A stretch of 64,000 bases of DNA from Saccharopolyspora dendranthemae (GTDB lineage: Bacteria > Actinomycetota > Actinomycetes > Mycobacteriales > Pseudonocardiaceae). This document shows, piece after piece, positions 37,598-46,566 of the stretch. The translations under genes and the position numbers were made by a program. The notes under the pieces were generated by a model that saw only the letters and a list, made by a program, of their open reading frames with translations, was not told the DNA's origin and made no database searches. Each line of letters opens with the position of its first letter. Within the stretch, counting starts at the first letter, position 1. Where the stretch lies: contig NZ_VIWX01000006.1 in assembly GCF_007829955.1 (NCBI RefSeq), positions 1-64,000 on the forward strand, read 5' to 3'.

Positions 37598-38380
37598 GTG
37601 GGTGACAGCAGTGATGTGCCCGCGCTGCGGCGCGGGCTGGCGATCCTGCGGGCGTTGGCCGGTCGTGCGGGCCCGGTGTCGGCGGGAGTGCTGGCTCGCG
37701 AGCTGGGCCTGCCGAGGTCGACGACGTATCACCTGCTGGCGGAGCTGGTGACGGGCGGATTTGTCGTGCACCTGCCGGAGGAGCGCCGCTACGGGCTGGG
37801 CGTGGCGGCGTTCGAGCTGGGTTCTGCCTATCTGCGGCACGATCCGCTCGAGCGCTTGGCGGGACCGATCCTGCGGCGGCTGGTGGACCGGGTGGGGCGG
37901 ACCGCGCAGCTCGGGGTGCTGCACGGGGGTGAGCTTTTCTACTTGATCAAGGAGCGTCCTTCGCAACCGCAGACGCTGGTCACCGATGTGGGTGTCAGGT
38001 TGCCGGCCCAGCTGCCGGCGTCGGGGCGCGCGATGCTGGCACATCTCCCGGCGGCTCAGGTGCGTGCGATGTTCCCTTCCACCGACAGCTTCGTGCTGCG
38101 CACGGATCGGGGCCCTCGCAACCTACCTGCCTTGCGGCGGCTGCTGGCGGACGAGCGGCGCCAGGGCTGGGCGGTGGAGGACGGTCTCGTCACCCCGGGG
38201 TTCGCCTCGGTCGCGTGCCCGGTCTTCGATCACTCGGCGCGGCCCATCGCTGCCATCGGGGTGACCTTCCGCCACGCGTGCGAGGGCTCCGGGTGCCGTG
38301 AGACGTGGGCGGACCTGGCCCACGACGTCGCGCACTCGGCTGCCGAGCTCACGTCCCGCATCAGCGGTCGCATCGCCTGA
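37598..38380 (+). CDS. IclR-family regulator, probably of hut genes
   Basis: 260-residue IclR-type regulator. The N-terminal winged HTH is SAGVLARELGLPRSTTYHLL (about 28-47), followed by the ligand domain with LGSAYLRHDPLERLAGPILR, RLPAQLPASGRAMLAHLP and ASVACPVFDHSARPIAAIGV. The GTG at 37598 is preferred because the protein then begins MGDSSDVPALRRGLAILRAL, the usual IclR start; a longer form from 37562 would run through the candidate operator. It is divergent from hutH, so it is very likely the hut regulator, perhaps sensing urocanate or histidine. Confidence 0.88.
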   Translation: MGDSSDVPALRRGLAILRALAGRAGPVSAGVLARELGLPRSTTYHLLAELVTGGFVVHLPEERRYGLGVAAFELGSAYLRHDPLERLAGPILRRLVDRVGRTAQLGVLHGGELFYLIKERPSQPQTLVTDVGVRLPAQLPASGRAMLAHLPAAQVRAMFPSTDSFVLRTDRGPRNLPALRRLLADERRQGWAVEDGLVTPGFASVACPVFDHSARPIAAIGVTFRHACEGSGCRETWADLAHDVAHSAAELTSRISGRIA

Positions 38381-38407
38381 CCGGCCGCCCCGGGAGGCAG
38401 CCGGTCA
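38378..38407. terminator. Bidirectional terminator after the IclR gene
   Basis: TGACCGGC (38378-38385) and GCCGGTCA (38400-38407) around a 14-base loop. The left arm contains the IclR TGA stop, and the right arm lies just beyond the convergent importer gene. Confidence 0.6.
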
Positions 38408-38413
38408 GGAAGG

Positions 38414-39289
38414 TCACAGACCCGCGGTGGCGATGAACTCCTTGGCGACGTCGGCGGGGTTCGCCTTGTCGACCTCGAGGCGCTTGTTGAGCTCGGTGAG
38501 CTTCTCGGTGGTCAGGGCTCGTGAGACCTTCTCGACGGCTTCGGCCTGAGGCGGGGTGAGCTTGCCCTTGCCGGCGAGCGGAACGACGTTCTGCGCCGGG
38601 AACATGTTCTTCGGATCGTCCAGCTTCACCAGGTCGTTGGTGGTGATCTGCGAGGACGTGGTGAACAGGTTCGCGGCCTGGATCTCGCCGGAGGTCAGGG
38701 CGTCGACGGTGATCGTGCCCGCTTCGACGCTGCGGATCTCCTTGAAGGTGCAGCCGTAGTCCTGGGCGATCTTGGACTCCCACCGCGTCTTCCACTCGGC
38801 GGGTGCGCCGAGGACGATCTCGCCGCAGCGCGGGCCGAGATCGGCCATCGAGCGCAGGCCTGTGTCGGCGGTGGCCTTGGTGACGGTGAGGACGTCGGAG
38901 TCCTCGGCCGGGGACTGGCCGAGGAGTTCCATGCCGGGGCCGATCTTGGTGCGCAACAGTTCGTAGACCTGCTGGGATTCGGTGGCGTTGGAGGCCGGGT
39001 CGAGGAATTCCAGCAGGTTGCCGGTGTATTCGGGGACCAGGGTCAGCTCACCGTTGCGGACGGCGTTGACGTAGAACTCCCGGGCGCCGATGCGCGGCCT
39101 GGTCTGGACGTCGGCGCCGGTGGTCTTGAGCGCTTCGGCGTAGATGTGCATCAGCAGCTCGCTCTCGGCGAAGTCCGCCGAACCGATCACCACCTGACCG
39201 CTCTCGGCCTTGTTGGCCTCCAACGGGTCCTGCGCTCCGCAGCCGGTCAGCACCAGCGCCGCGGCGGCCAATGCCAGCAGTCGTCTCAT
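38414..39289 (-). CDS. Glycine betaine/choline-type ABC transporter substrate-binding lipoprotein
   Basis: 291-residue lipoprotein. The signal peptide ends in a lipobox LVLTGCG with Cys17 as lipid site. The mature part begins with the OpuCC/OsmX-type text VVIGSADFAESELLMHIYAE and includes RNGELTLVPEYTGNLLEFLD. This family binds quaternary ammonium compounds such as glycine betaine, choline or carnitine. It is the last of four overlapping genes that make a complete importer. Osmoprotection is the likely role; supply of histidine-related betaines is a further thought because the hut operon is adjacent. Confidence 0.88.
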   Translation of the reverse strand: MRRLLALAAAALVLTGCGAQDPLEANKAESGQVVIGSADFAESELLMHIYAEALKTTGADVQTRPRIGAREFYVNAVRNGELTLVPEYTGNLLEFLDPASNATESQQVYELLRTKIGPGMELLGQSPAEDSDVLTVTKATADTGLRSMADLGPRCGEIVLGAPAEWKTRWESKIAQDYGCTFKEIRSVEAGTITVDALTSGEIQAANLFTTSSQITTNDLVKLDDPKNMFPAQNVVPLAGKGKLTPPQAEAVEKVSRALTTEKLTELNKRLEVDKANPADVAKEFIATAGL

Positions 39290-39972
39290 CGATCACTACC
39301 TCCTCGTCGGGCGGCCATGACCAGACCGCGCGGCACCACCAGCCGGGTCAGCCCGGCCAAAGCCAAGTCGAGCACCACCGCGAGAACAGCGATGATGACC
39401 GCTGCCGAAGCCATCTGCGCGTAGTCACTGACCTTCAGACCGTCGAGCAGGATGCGCCCGAGGCCGCCCAGTCCGACGTAGGCCGCGACCGCGGCGGTGG
39501 CCACGACCTGCAGCATCGCGCTGCGAACACCGCCGAGCACCAGCGGGAGCGCTGTCGGCAGCTCCACCTGCCAGAGCACCTGGATCGGTCGCATGCCCAT
39601 TCCCTTGGCCGCGTCCACGGCGTCGGCGGGCGCGTTGCGCACTCCCGCGTAGGCGCCGGAGAGGATCGCGGGGATCGCGAGGATCACCAAGCCGGCGAGC
39701 GCGGGTATCACTCCCAGGCCGAAGCCCAGCACCAGGAGCGTGACGACACCGAGGGTGGGCAGTGCGCGCATGGCGTTGCTGAATCCCACCACGAGCACCG
39801 AACCTCGCCCGGTGTGTCCGATGTAGACACCGAGCGGGATGGCCACGAGCGCGGCGACCAGGACCGAGAGCACGCAGTAGTAGAGGTGAAGCAGCGTTTG
39901 CGCGGGGATTCCGTCAGGCCCGCTCCAGTGGGCGGGGTCGCCGAGCCACGCGATCAGTTCGCCGAAGATCAT
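39286..39972 (-). CDS. Glycine betaine-type ABC permease (first of two)
   Basis: 228-residue membrane subunit. It has about six helices and the EAA-loop text VDAAKGMGMRPIQVLWQVEL, conserved in binding-protein-dependent permeases of the OpuC group. The ATG at 39972 overlaps the previous gene by four bases, and its own end overlaps the lipoprotein gene by four bases, so translation of the importer is tightly coupled. Confidence 0.88.
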   Translation of the reverse strand: MIFGELIAWLGDPAHWSGPDGIPAQTLLHLYYCVLSVLVAALVAIPLGVYIGHTGRGSVLVVGFSNAMRALPTLGVVTLLVLGFGLGVIPALAGLVILAIPAILSGAYAGVRNAPADAVDAAKGMGMRPIQVLWQVELPTALPLVLGGVRSAMLQVVATAAVAAYVGLGGLGRILLDGLKVSDYAQMASAAVIIAVLAVVLDLALAGLTRLVVPRGLVMAARRGGSDR

Positions 39973-40610
39973 CGCCGCGCCCAAGGGGTCGCGAGCCGCC
40001 AGAGCAGTACGAGCAACAGGTCCACCACCAGGGCTAGCAGCAGGGTCAGCACGATGCCGATGACGATCTGCTGGGGGTAGTCGCGCTGGAAACCGTCGGT
40101 GAACAACCGCCCCAGCCCGCCGATTCCGACCAGCGCTCCGACGCTGACCAGGCTGATGTTGCTCACCGAGGCCACGCGCACGGCCGCGGCCAGCACCGGT
40201 ACCGCCAAGGGCAGTTCCACTGCGAACAGCCGCCGTCCCGGCCGATATCCGATGGCCGTGGCGGCGGCGACGACGTGCCCGGGCACCGAGTCCAGGGCGT
40301 CGCGCACCGGCCGCACCAGCAGCGCCGCGGTGTAGAGGGTCAGCGCGATGACGACGTTGAGCGATGACAGCAGCGGGGTTCCCATGATGCCGGGCAAGAT
40401 CACGAACAGCGCCAGGGAAGGAATGGTGTAGAAGACGTTCGCGGTGTTCTGCAGGGCCCCGCGCAACCAGCCGACCCGTTGAGCCAGGCGCCCCAGCGGG
40501 AGCGCGAGCAGCACGCCCAGCACCAGTGGGAGCAACGACAGGTAGAGGTGTTCGACGAGCTGGGTGATCACCAGCTCGCGGTTGCTCGGGGAGTTGAAGA
40601 AGTCGATCAC
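39969..40610 (-). CDS. Glycine betaine-type ABC permease (second of two)
   Basis: 213-residue membrane subunit and paralogue of the other permease. It begins MIDFFNSPSNRELVITQLVE, the usual OpuCB/D start, and contains GYRPGRRLFAVELPLAVPVL as its ATPase-coupling loop. The start is a GTG at 40610 that overlaps the ATPase stop (GTGA). A longer upstream reading lies inside the ATPase gene and is not used. Confidence 0.87.
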   Translation of the reverse strand: MIDFFNSPSNRELVITQLVEHLYLSLLPLVLGVLLALPLGRLAQRVGWLRGALQNTANVFYTIPSLALFVILPGIMGTPLLSSLNVVIALTLYTAALLVRPVRDALDSVPGHVVAAATAIGYRPGRRLFAVELPLAVPVLAAAVRVASVSNISLVSVGALVGIGGLGRLFTDGFQRDYPQQIVIGIVLTLLLALVVDLLLVLLWRLATPWARR

Positions 40611-41689
40611 GTCGCCGCCCGCTGTTCGTCCAGCAGCGACAGCACCTCGTCGGCCGTGACGACTCCGACCGCGCGTCCGTCGGCATCGACGACGACGCCG
40701 AGCCCGGACGGTGCTGACAGCGCGGCGTCCAGAGCGCCACGAAGGTTCCCATGCTCGACGTGCAGCGTGCCGCCTGCCACGAGGGTGCGTTCCACGAGAT
40801 CGCCGTCGGAGCCGACACCGGGGGCCAGCCAACCGCGCGGTTGATCACCTTCATCCACCGCGAGTCGCCAGCGGTCGGCGGAGGGGACCTTCTCTCCCAA
40901 TCGGACGGTCGGCACCGGGCTCGGGCGCAGCTGCGCGGAGTCCACGAAGGACAGCCTGCGGTAGCCGCGGTCGCGGCCGACGAACGACGTCACGAAGTCA
41001 TCGGCGGGTGATGCCAGCAGGTCGTCGGGCCGGGCGTACTGGGCGAGATGGCCCCCTTGCCGCAGCACGGCGACCTTCTCGCCGAGCTTGATGGCCTCGT
41101 CGATGTCGTGGGTGACGAACAGGACGGTCTTGCCCAGCTCGTCCTGCAACCGCAGCAGTTCCTCCTGCAACCCCTCCCGCACGACCGGGTCGACGGCGCT
41201 GAAGGGTTCGTCCATCAGCAGCACCGGCGGATCGGCGGCCAGGGCCCGCGCCACGCCGACGCGTTGTTGCTGACCGCCGGACAGCTGCGCCGGGTACCGC
41301 GTGCCGAGGTCAGCGGGGAGTCCCACCAGGCCCAGGAGCTCTCCCGCGCGTTCCCGGGCGGCGCGGCGGGTTTCGCCGGCCAGCATCGGGACGGTCGCGA
41401 TGTTGTCGAGCACGGTTCGGTGCGGGAACAGACCTGCCTGCTGGATGACGTAGCCGATGCCGCGACGCAGCTGGGCGGGGTCGCGGTCGCGCACGTCGGT
41501 GCCGTCGACTGCGACGGTGCCCGACGACGGGTCGATCATGCGGTTGACCATCCGCATCAGGGTGGTCTTTCCGCAGCCCGAAGGCCCCACCAGGACGGTG
41601 ATGGTTCCCGTCTCGACGGACAGGCTGAGTTCCTCGACGGCGACGGTGCCGTTCGGGTACTGCTTTCGGACGGACTGGAACTCGATCAA
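40607..41689 (-). CDS. Glycine betaine-type ABC ATPase with C-terminal CBS region
   Basis: 360-residue ATPase. Walker A GPSGCGKTTLMRMVNRMI, signature LSGGQQQRVGVARAL, Walker B VLLMDEPFSAVDPVVR and switch VTHDIDEAIKLGEK are all intact. The C-terminal 100 residues end in a CBS-like segment (LGVVVDADGRAVGVVTADEV), the part that senses ionic strength in OpuA-type systems. The start is taken as TTG at 41689 because a GGGGG-rich site lies six bases before it and the protein then begins LIEFQSVRKQYPNGTV. Repeat copy 17 encodes VEHGNLRG in the linker before the CBS part. First gene of the operon. Confidence 0.87.
   Translation of the reverse strand: MIEFQSVRKQYPNGTVAVEELSLSVETGTITVLVGPSGCGKTTLMRMVNRMIDPSSGTVAVDGTDVRDRDPAQLRRGIGYVIQQAGLFPHRTVLDNIATVPMLAGETRRAARERAGELLGLVGLPADLGTRYPAQLSGGQQQRVGVARALAADPPVLLMDEPFSAVDPVVREGLQEELLRLQDELGKTVLFVTHDIDEAIKLGEKVAVLRQGGHLAQYARPDDLLASPADDFVTSFVGRDRGYRRLSFVDSAQLRPSPVPTVRLGEKVPSADRWRLAVDEGDQPRGWLAPGVGSDGDLVERTLVAGGTLHVEHGNLRGALDAALSAPSGLGVVVDADGRAVGVVTADEVLSLLDEQRAAT
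40734..40758 (-). repeat. 25-bp repeat inside the importer ATPase gene, copy 17
   Basis: 20 of 25 positions. It is read by the gene as VEHGNLRG, a third reading of the same element compared with hutF/hutU and the amidohydrolase. Confidence 0.6.
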
Positions 41690-41862
41690 GCGAGCCCCCT
41701 CTCGCGCTGGTCCCCCAAACCCGGCCGACCCTAGCCGGAGGGTTCCCCTCCCGCGATCCACTGAGATCGATGCGTGATCTGGTCCCATGATGCGAGAAAC
41801 CGCAGCGCGTTGAACCGTCCGCGGCAACACGAGCGTGCGCGTCGGTGCCTCGGCACACCGAT

Positions 41863-41868
41863 TAGGCT
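41863..41868 (+). promoter_or_regulatory. -10 box of the BpsA-like gene
   Basis: TAGGCT ten bases before the ATG at 41879; no Shine-Dalgarno, so a leaderless or very short leader transcript is likely. Confidence 0.45.
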
Positions 41869-41878
41869 TTGCAGTCCC

Positions 41879-43411
41879 ATGGACAACGCTCAGCCCCCCA
41901 CTCCGATCGAAGCCGTCCGCTCCCTCCACGCCGAGCACGGACTCCTCGGCCACGACGTGCGCCGCGTGCTCGCCGAGCTCATCTCGGGACCGCGGTCGCT
42001 GGACGAGCTGATCAGGCGCACCGGAGTGCCGCGCCGGACCGTCGAGCGCGTTCTCGCCGCAGCCGGGGACGACCTCGACGAGCGGACAGGCGCCCGCCGC
42101 ATCAAGGACTCCCTCCTCGCGCGCTACCGCCAGGAGTTCTCCCTCGACGCGGTGCCCTCGCCGGATGTCGAGGCCGGGCTCGATGCGGCGGCGCTGGAGG
42201 CGATGCGCGGTTTCGTCGAGTCCGGCCCCCGCCCGCGATCGGCGTTGGACCACGTCACGGCCACACCGGAAACCGCGCTGCGCCGCGCGCTGTGGTTGCG
42301 CGACAACTTCGACCTCGACGGCCGGAAGATCCTGTGCCTGGGTGATCACGACCTGACGTCGTTGGCGTTGTCGCTGGTGGCCCCGTCGGCCCAGGTCCGC
42401 GTAGTGGACTTGGACGAGCGCATCCTCCAGCACGTCGACGCGGTCGCCGCCCGGAACGGGTTCACCATCGGCCTCACCCACGCCGATCTGCGCTTCGGAG
42501 TGCCTCCGACGCTGGAGGGCTGGGCGGACGCCGTGTTCACCGATCCGCCCTACACCCCGGAGGGCATCGGCCTGTTCGCCACGCGCGCCGCCGAATGCCT
42601 GGCACCGGACAACAGCCGGATGGTGCTGGCCTACGGCTACAGCGCGCTCACCCCCGCGCTCGGGCTGAAGGTCCAGCAGGAGTTGGTGCGGCTGGGATTC
42701 GCGTTCGAGGCGATCCTCCCGAAGTTCCACCGCTACTACGGTGCGCAGGCCATCGGCAGCGCCAGCGATCTGTACGTGTGCCAGCCGACCGCGCAGACCC
42801 GCAAGCTGGCATTGCGCCAGGACCAGGCGATCTACACCCATGGCCCGCAGTCGGTGGAGGCCTCCGGTGACACGGCGGAGGCCTTGCCGCAGGCCGCCGC
42901 CGAACGGCTCGGAGCACCGGTAACCGAGCTGCGCCGCGCGGGGTGGGCTCGTCCGGTGCGCGAGGGCGGGCCGGTGGCGTTCGACCTGCGCGCTGATCCC
43001 GGACCGTGGCTGCTGCGGATGCTGCTGGCGTGCAGCGCGCAGAAGGTGGCCTTCGTGCTGTCCAACAACCACCCGGACATCACCAGCGAACGGGCCCAGT
43101 CGGAGCTGCGCGATCTCGTGGCGGCCAAGTACCGGTTGAAGCTGCACCGCAGCACCCCGGACGGCAAGCACGCGGTCGTGGTGGCCGAACGCGCGGAAAC
43201 CGGGTCGGCTGAGGACTTCCTGCTGCAGCGCGCCCACGGCAAGCTCGGCAACATCTGGCGGGAGGCCTTCATCTCCACCGGCGAGGACCTCACCAAGCGC
43301 CAAGCGCGGGAGAAGGTCGCCGAACTCGCACCGCATCCGGAGGACCTGGAGCTGCGGCTGATCGATCTCCCCCGTCACCGGATCGCCGAGGTGCTGCGGG
43401 CGGTCCGGTGA
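41879..43411 (+). CDS. BpsA-like branched-chain polyamine synthase family protein
   Basis: 510-residue protein of the bis-aminopropyl-spermidine synthase family (DUF43). In hyperthermophilic archaea these make N4-branched polyamines from decarboxylated SAM. An N-terminal winged helix is LDELIRRTGVPRRTVERVL (about 41-59). The catalytic domain carries GDHDLTSLALSL (155-166), VVDLDERIL and FTDPPYTPEGIGLF (220-233). Archaeal enzymes have the acidic motif GDDD; here it is GDHD. The chain is some 150 residues longer than archaeal BpsA, with an extra C-terminal domain from about 330. The real substrate may differ. It stands alone, divergent from the betaine importer. Confidence 0.78.
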   Translation: MDNAQPPTPIEAVRSLHAEHGLLGHDVRRVLAELISGPRSLDELIRRTGVPRRTVERVLAAAGDDLDERTGARRIKDSLLARYRQEFSLDAVPSPDVEAGLDAAALEAMRGFVESGPRPRSALDHVTATPETALRRALWLRDNFDLDGRKILCLGDHDLTSLALSLVAPSAQVRVVDLDERILQHVDAVAARNGFTIGLTHADLRFGVPPTLEGWADAVFTDPPYTPEGIGLFATRAAECLAPDNSRMVLAYGYSALTPALGLKVQQELVRLGFAFEAILPKFHRYYGAQAIGSASDLYVCQPTAQTRKLALRQDQAIYTHGPQSVEASGDTAEALPQAAAERLGAPVTELRRAGWARPVREGGPVAFDLRADPGPWLLRMLLACSAQKVAFVLSNNHPDITSERAQSELRDLVAAKYRLKLHRSTPDGKHAVVVAERAETGSAEDFLLQRAHGKLGNIWREAFISTGEDLTKRQAREKVAELAPHPEDLELRLIDLPRHRIAEVLRAVR

Positions 43412-43423
43412 TCGCGCCGGCGG

Positions 43424-46234
43424 CTACGGCACCGCGAGGGGACCGTCCGCCAGCATCTCGCGGAACTTCGCGGCGGGGACCGCGCCGGAGAACAACCACC
43501 CCTGGTAGGCCTCGACGCCGACGCCCCGGAGCAGCCTGAACTGGGTGGCGTCCTCGACGCCTTCGGCGACGCACTGCCGGTCCATCGCGTAGGCCATGTC
43601 GACGACGGCGCGCGCCACCGCGAAGTCGGAGGCGTCACCGCCGACCCCGGCGACGAAACGCCGGTCGACCTTGATGATCTGCGCGGGGAGGTCCTTGAGC
43701 CTGGCCAGCGACGAGTACCCGGTGCCGAAGTCGTCGACGGCGAACCGCACACCCCTGGAGACGAGCTCGCCCATCTCGTGGCGGGTGCGCGAGGGCAGGT
43801 CGACCAGCGAGGTCTCGACCAGTTCCAGGATCACCCGGTCCCAGGAGATCCCGGTGTCGGCGACGATGTCGGCCACGGAGTCGACGAAGTCGTGTCCGCC
43901 GGGCACCAGTCCCGCCAGGTTCACCGCGATGCTGACGGCGCGGCCGTTGCGCGTCGGCCACGTCGAGGCCTCCCGCAGCGCCGTGCGCAGGACCCAGCGG
44001 TCGAGTTCGCGCAGGAGGTCCCCTTGTTCGGCGACCGGCAGGAACGCGTCGGGCGACAGCATGCCGCGTTCCGGGTGCGGCCAGCGGATCAGCGCCTCGG
44101 CGCTGACGACGCTGCCCTCGGCGTCGACGACGGGCTGGTAGTGCAGGGCGAGACCGTCGTTGCTCAGGGCCTCGCGGAGCTGGCCTTCGAGGTGCAGCTG
44201 GCGATCGGCGGCGGCCATCAGCGCCGGGCTGGCCAGCGAGACCTTGCCGGTGCCGCGCCGTTTCGCTTCGAACATGGCCGCGTCGGCGAAGCGCAGCAGG
44301 TCTTCACCGCCGGCGCCGGAGCCGTTGGGCACGGCCGCACCGATCGACGAGGACACCCGGACCAGCTGGCCGTGCACGGGCACCGCGGTGCGCAGCAGCG
44401 CGGACACGCGGGTCGCGAGCTGGTCGACCCCGCCGCTGGCGTCGACGTCGGAGCAGATGATGACGAACTCGTCGCCGGACAACCGCGCCGCCGTGCACTC
44501 CTCCGGCAGACCGCCTTCCAGGCGCCGTGCCAGGGCGACCAGGAGTTCGTCGCCCGCGTCATGGCCGAGCGAGTCGTTGACCCGCTTGAAGTTGTCGATG
44601 TCGCAGAACAGCACCGCGATACCGGGTGAGTCGGCTCTGCCCAGCAGCCTGCCGAGCAGTTCCTTGACCGCGGTGCGGTTGGGCAGGCCGGTCAGGTCGT
44701 CGTGGGTGGCCTGGTAGCGCAGCGCTTCGGCGGCTCGGCGGCGTTCGGTGATGTCCTGGAACACCACCAGCCAGAACTCGGTGCCGTCGTCCTGCACGGA
44801 GGTGGAGGTGTGCAGCTCGCAGTAGACGGGTTCGCCGTCGGAGCGCACCATGACCCGCTGCGGCGCGCGGCGGCGGATCCCGGAGGGCTCGTCGGGCGCG
44901 GGCAGGCTCGGATCGGCTTCCTCGGGGTGGGTGATGTCGCGGACGCTCAGCCCGCGCATCTGGTCGAGGCGGTATCCCAGCAGCTCGCAGAGGGCCTCGT
45001 TGGCGTTGACGATGCGCTCGGAGCGGTCGAACAGCCCGATCCCCACCGGGGTGATGTTGACCAGGTCGGAGAAGCGCTGGCTGGAGCGCTCCATCCGGGT
45101 GACGACGGCCCGCTGCTCGGTGACGTCCTGGACGGTGCCGACGAAGAGGTCCCTGCCGTCGGCATCGATGATCTTGGTGCCGTGGATCCGCAGTATGCGG
45201 ACGTTCTCCTCGTTGCGCAGGTAGCGGTGCTCGATCTCGACGGGCATGCCGCGTTCGATCAGCGGCCGCCACGCCTGCCGAACCCACCTGCGGTCGTCCG
45301 GGTGGACGTGGTCGAGGTAGCGGTCGAAGGTGCCGGTGGTGGTGACGGGCTGGCCGAGGATCTCGTAGAGCATGCTCGACAGCCGCATGACGTTGGTGCG
45401 CGGATCGACTTCCCAGGTGCCGAGCCGGGCGATGCGCTGGGCGTCCTGCAGCCGCCTGCGCTCGTCGCGCAGCTGGCGTTCGAGCGCGCGGTGCTCGGTG
45501 ACGTCCTGCACCGTGCCCTGCACGCGCACGATCTGCCCGGCGCCGTCGTACTCGGCGCTGCCGGTGCACAGGAAGACGCGGGTGCCGTGGAGGTTGCGCA
45601 GTTCGGTCTGGAAGAGCTGGCCCTCGGCCGCGGTGAGCACGTCGGCGTAGAACTGCGCGGCTCGTTCGCGGTCGTCGGGGTGGGTGGTGGAGATCATCGC
45701 CGTGGCGTCGTCGGCGTGATCGGCCCCGCCCGCTCCCAGGAAGTCCGCCAGCAGCGGGCTCCGGTAGATGGCGCCGGTGTCGGGGTAGAAGACCCAGCTG
45801 GCGACCTTGGCGAGGCGCTGGGCGTCGATGAGCCAGTAGCGCTCCTCGGAGTCGCGCTGCTCGTCGGAGGCGCCCGGCTTCTCCCCGGCGAGGTCGGCGA
45901 CGTCGACCAGCAGTGTGACTCGGAGCGTCGGGTCGTCCGGGTGCGGCCAGCTCTGCAGGCGCACCGGGACACGTCGCGCTGAGCCGATCAGCCAGGTGTC
46001 GCGGCCTTCTCGGTCGATGAGGTCGACGAGCTTGCCGCCGACGAGGGCGCCGGGTTCGGCGTGCCCGGCCAAGGTGGCCGCCTGCTGAGTCGCCGCGACC
46101 ACCAGCCCGTCTTCCCTGCTCAGCAGGACAGGCGCGTCGGGAAGGGCCGCTTTCGGGACCTGCACGCGCGCGGGGGTCAGCCCGAAGCTCCCGGGTGCCG
46201 AAGGCATCCGGGTCCGCTCGCTCCGCTCGGTCAA
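43424..46234 (-). CDS. PAS-GGDEF-EAL cyclic-di-GMP protein
   Basis: About 936 residues with several PAS/PAC domains (roughly 30-110, 130-260, 285-395 and 400-520), then GGDEF (about 530-680) and EAL (about 700-930). The diguanylate cyclase motif is SGDEF in CTAARLSGDEFVIICSD (about 590). The phosphodiesterase motif is intact as SAEALIRWPHPERG (about 715), with VDDFGTGYSSLARLKDLP later. No membrane segment is seen, so it is a soluble redox, light or ligand sensor; CdgA of Streptomyces has a similar layout. TTG at 46234 is favoured because AGGAGG lies seven bases before it; the GTG at 46240 touches that site. Either catalytic activity is possible. Confidence 0.88.
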   Translation of the reverse strand: MTERSERTRMPSAPGSFGLTPARVQVPKAALPDAPVLLSREDGLVVAATQQAATLAGHAEPGALVGGKLVDLIDREGRDTWLIGSARRVPVRLQSWPHPDDPTLRVTLLVDVADLAGEKPGASDEQRDSEERYWLIDAQRLAKVASWVFYPDTGAIYRSPLLADFLGAGGADHADDATAMISTTHPDDRERAAQFYADVLTAAEGQLFQTELRNLHGTRVFLCTGSAEYDGAGQIVRVQGTVQDVTEHRALERQLRDERRRLQDAQRIARLGTWEVDPRTNVMRLSSMLYEILGQPVTTTGTFDRYLDHVHPDDRRWVRQAWRPLIERGMPVEIEHRYLRNEENVRILRIHGTKIIDADGRDLFVGTVQDVTEQRAVVTRMERSSQRFSDLVNITPVGIGLFDRSERIVNANEALCELLGYRLDQMRGLSVRDITHPEEADPSLPAPDEPSGIRRRAPQRVMVRSDGEPVYCELHTSTSVQDDGTEFWLVVFQDITERRRAAEALRYQATHDDLTGLPNRTAVKELLGRLLGRADSPGIAVLFCDIDNFKRVNDSLGHDAGDELLVALARRLEGGLPEECTAARLSGDEFVIICSDVDASGGVDQLATRVSALLRTAVPVHGQLVRVSSSIGAAVPNGSGAGGEDLLRFADAAMFEAKRRGTGKVSLASPALMAAADRQLHLEGQLREALSNDGLALHYQPVVDAEGSVVSAEALIRWPHPERGMLSPDAFLPVAEQGDLLRELDRWVLRTALREASTWPTRNGRAVSIAVNLAGLVPGGHDFVDSVADIVADTGISWDRVILELVETSLVDLPSRTRHEMGELVSRGVRFAVDDFGTGYSSLARLKDLPAQIIKVDRRFVAGVGGDASDFAVARAVVDMAYAMDRQCVAEGVEDATQFRLLRGVGVEAYQGWLFSGAVPAAKFREMLADGPLAVP

Positions 46235-46240
46235 CTGCAC

Positions 46241-46566
46241 CCCTCCTGCGTTGCAGCCGCAACGGCCGCTGATGACGGCCCCGATGGCGCACCGCTAGTG
46301 ATGCGCGCCACAGCGAGTCGTATCGCAGACCCTACCTGTCCGCGCACAGCCGGTACTGCCATGGTGCCGGGCCCTGAGGCCAGTTCCCTGAAGAGGTGAC
46401 AGCCTTCGCCCGGCATGATGACGCCGACTACCGAAATCTTTGTGAAGTCGCTTCTCCGACGTCACCCACGAGTGAGGCCGGGAGGGTCTTGGAGGACCCT
46501 CCCGGCCCGCTCGATGCCGGTGTAGAAACTACCGCCGACCCACCGGCCGGCGACAGTGCTTGTTGA
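46241..46566. other. 326-base region between malic enzyme and the GGDEF-EAL gene
   Basis: Contains the malic enzyme terminator (46476-46507) and the unassigned promoter region of the GGDEF-EAL gene. No gene is seen. Confidence 0.45.
46476..46507 (-). terminator. Malic enzyme terminator
   Basis: Perfect 13-bp stem GGCCGGGAGGGTC/GACCCTCCCGGCC with a six-base loop, 59 bases downstream of the malic enzyme stop. Confidence 0.82.
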
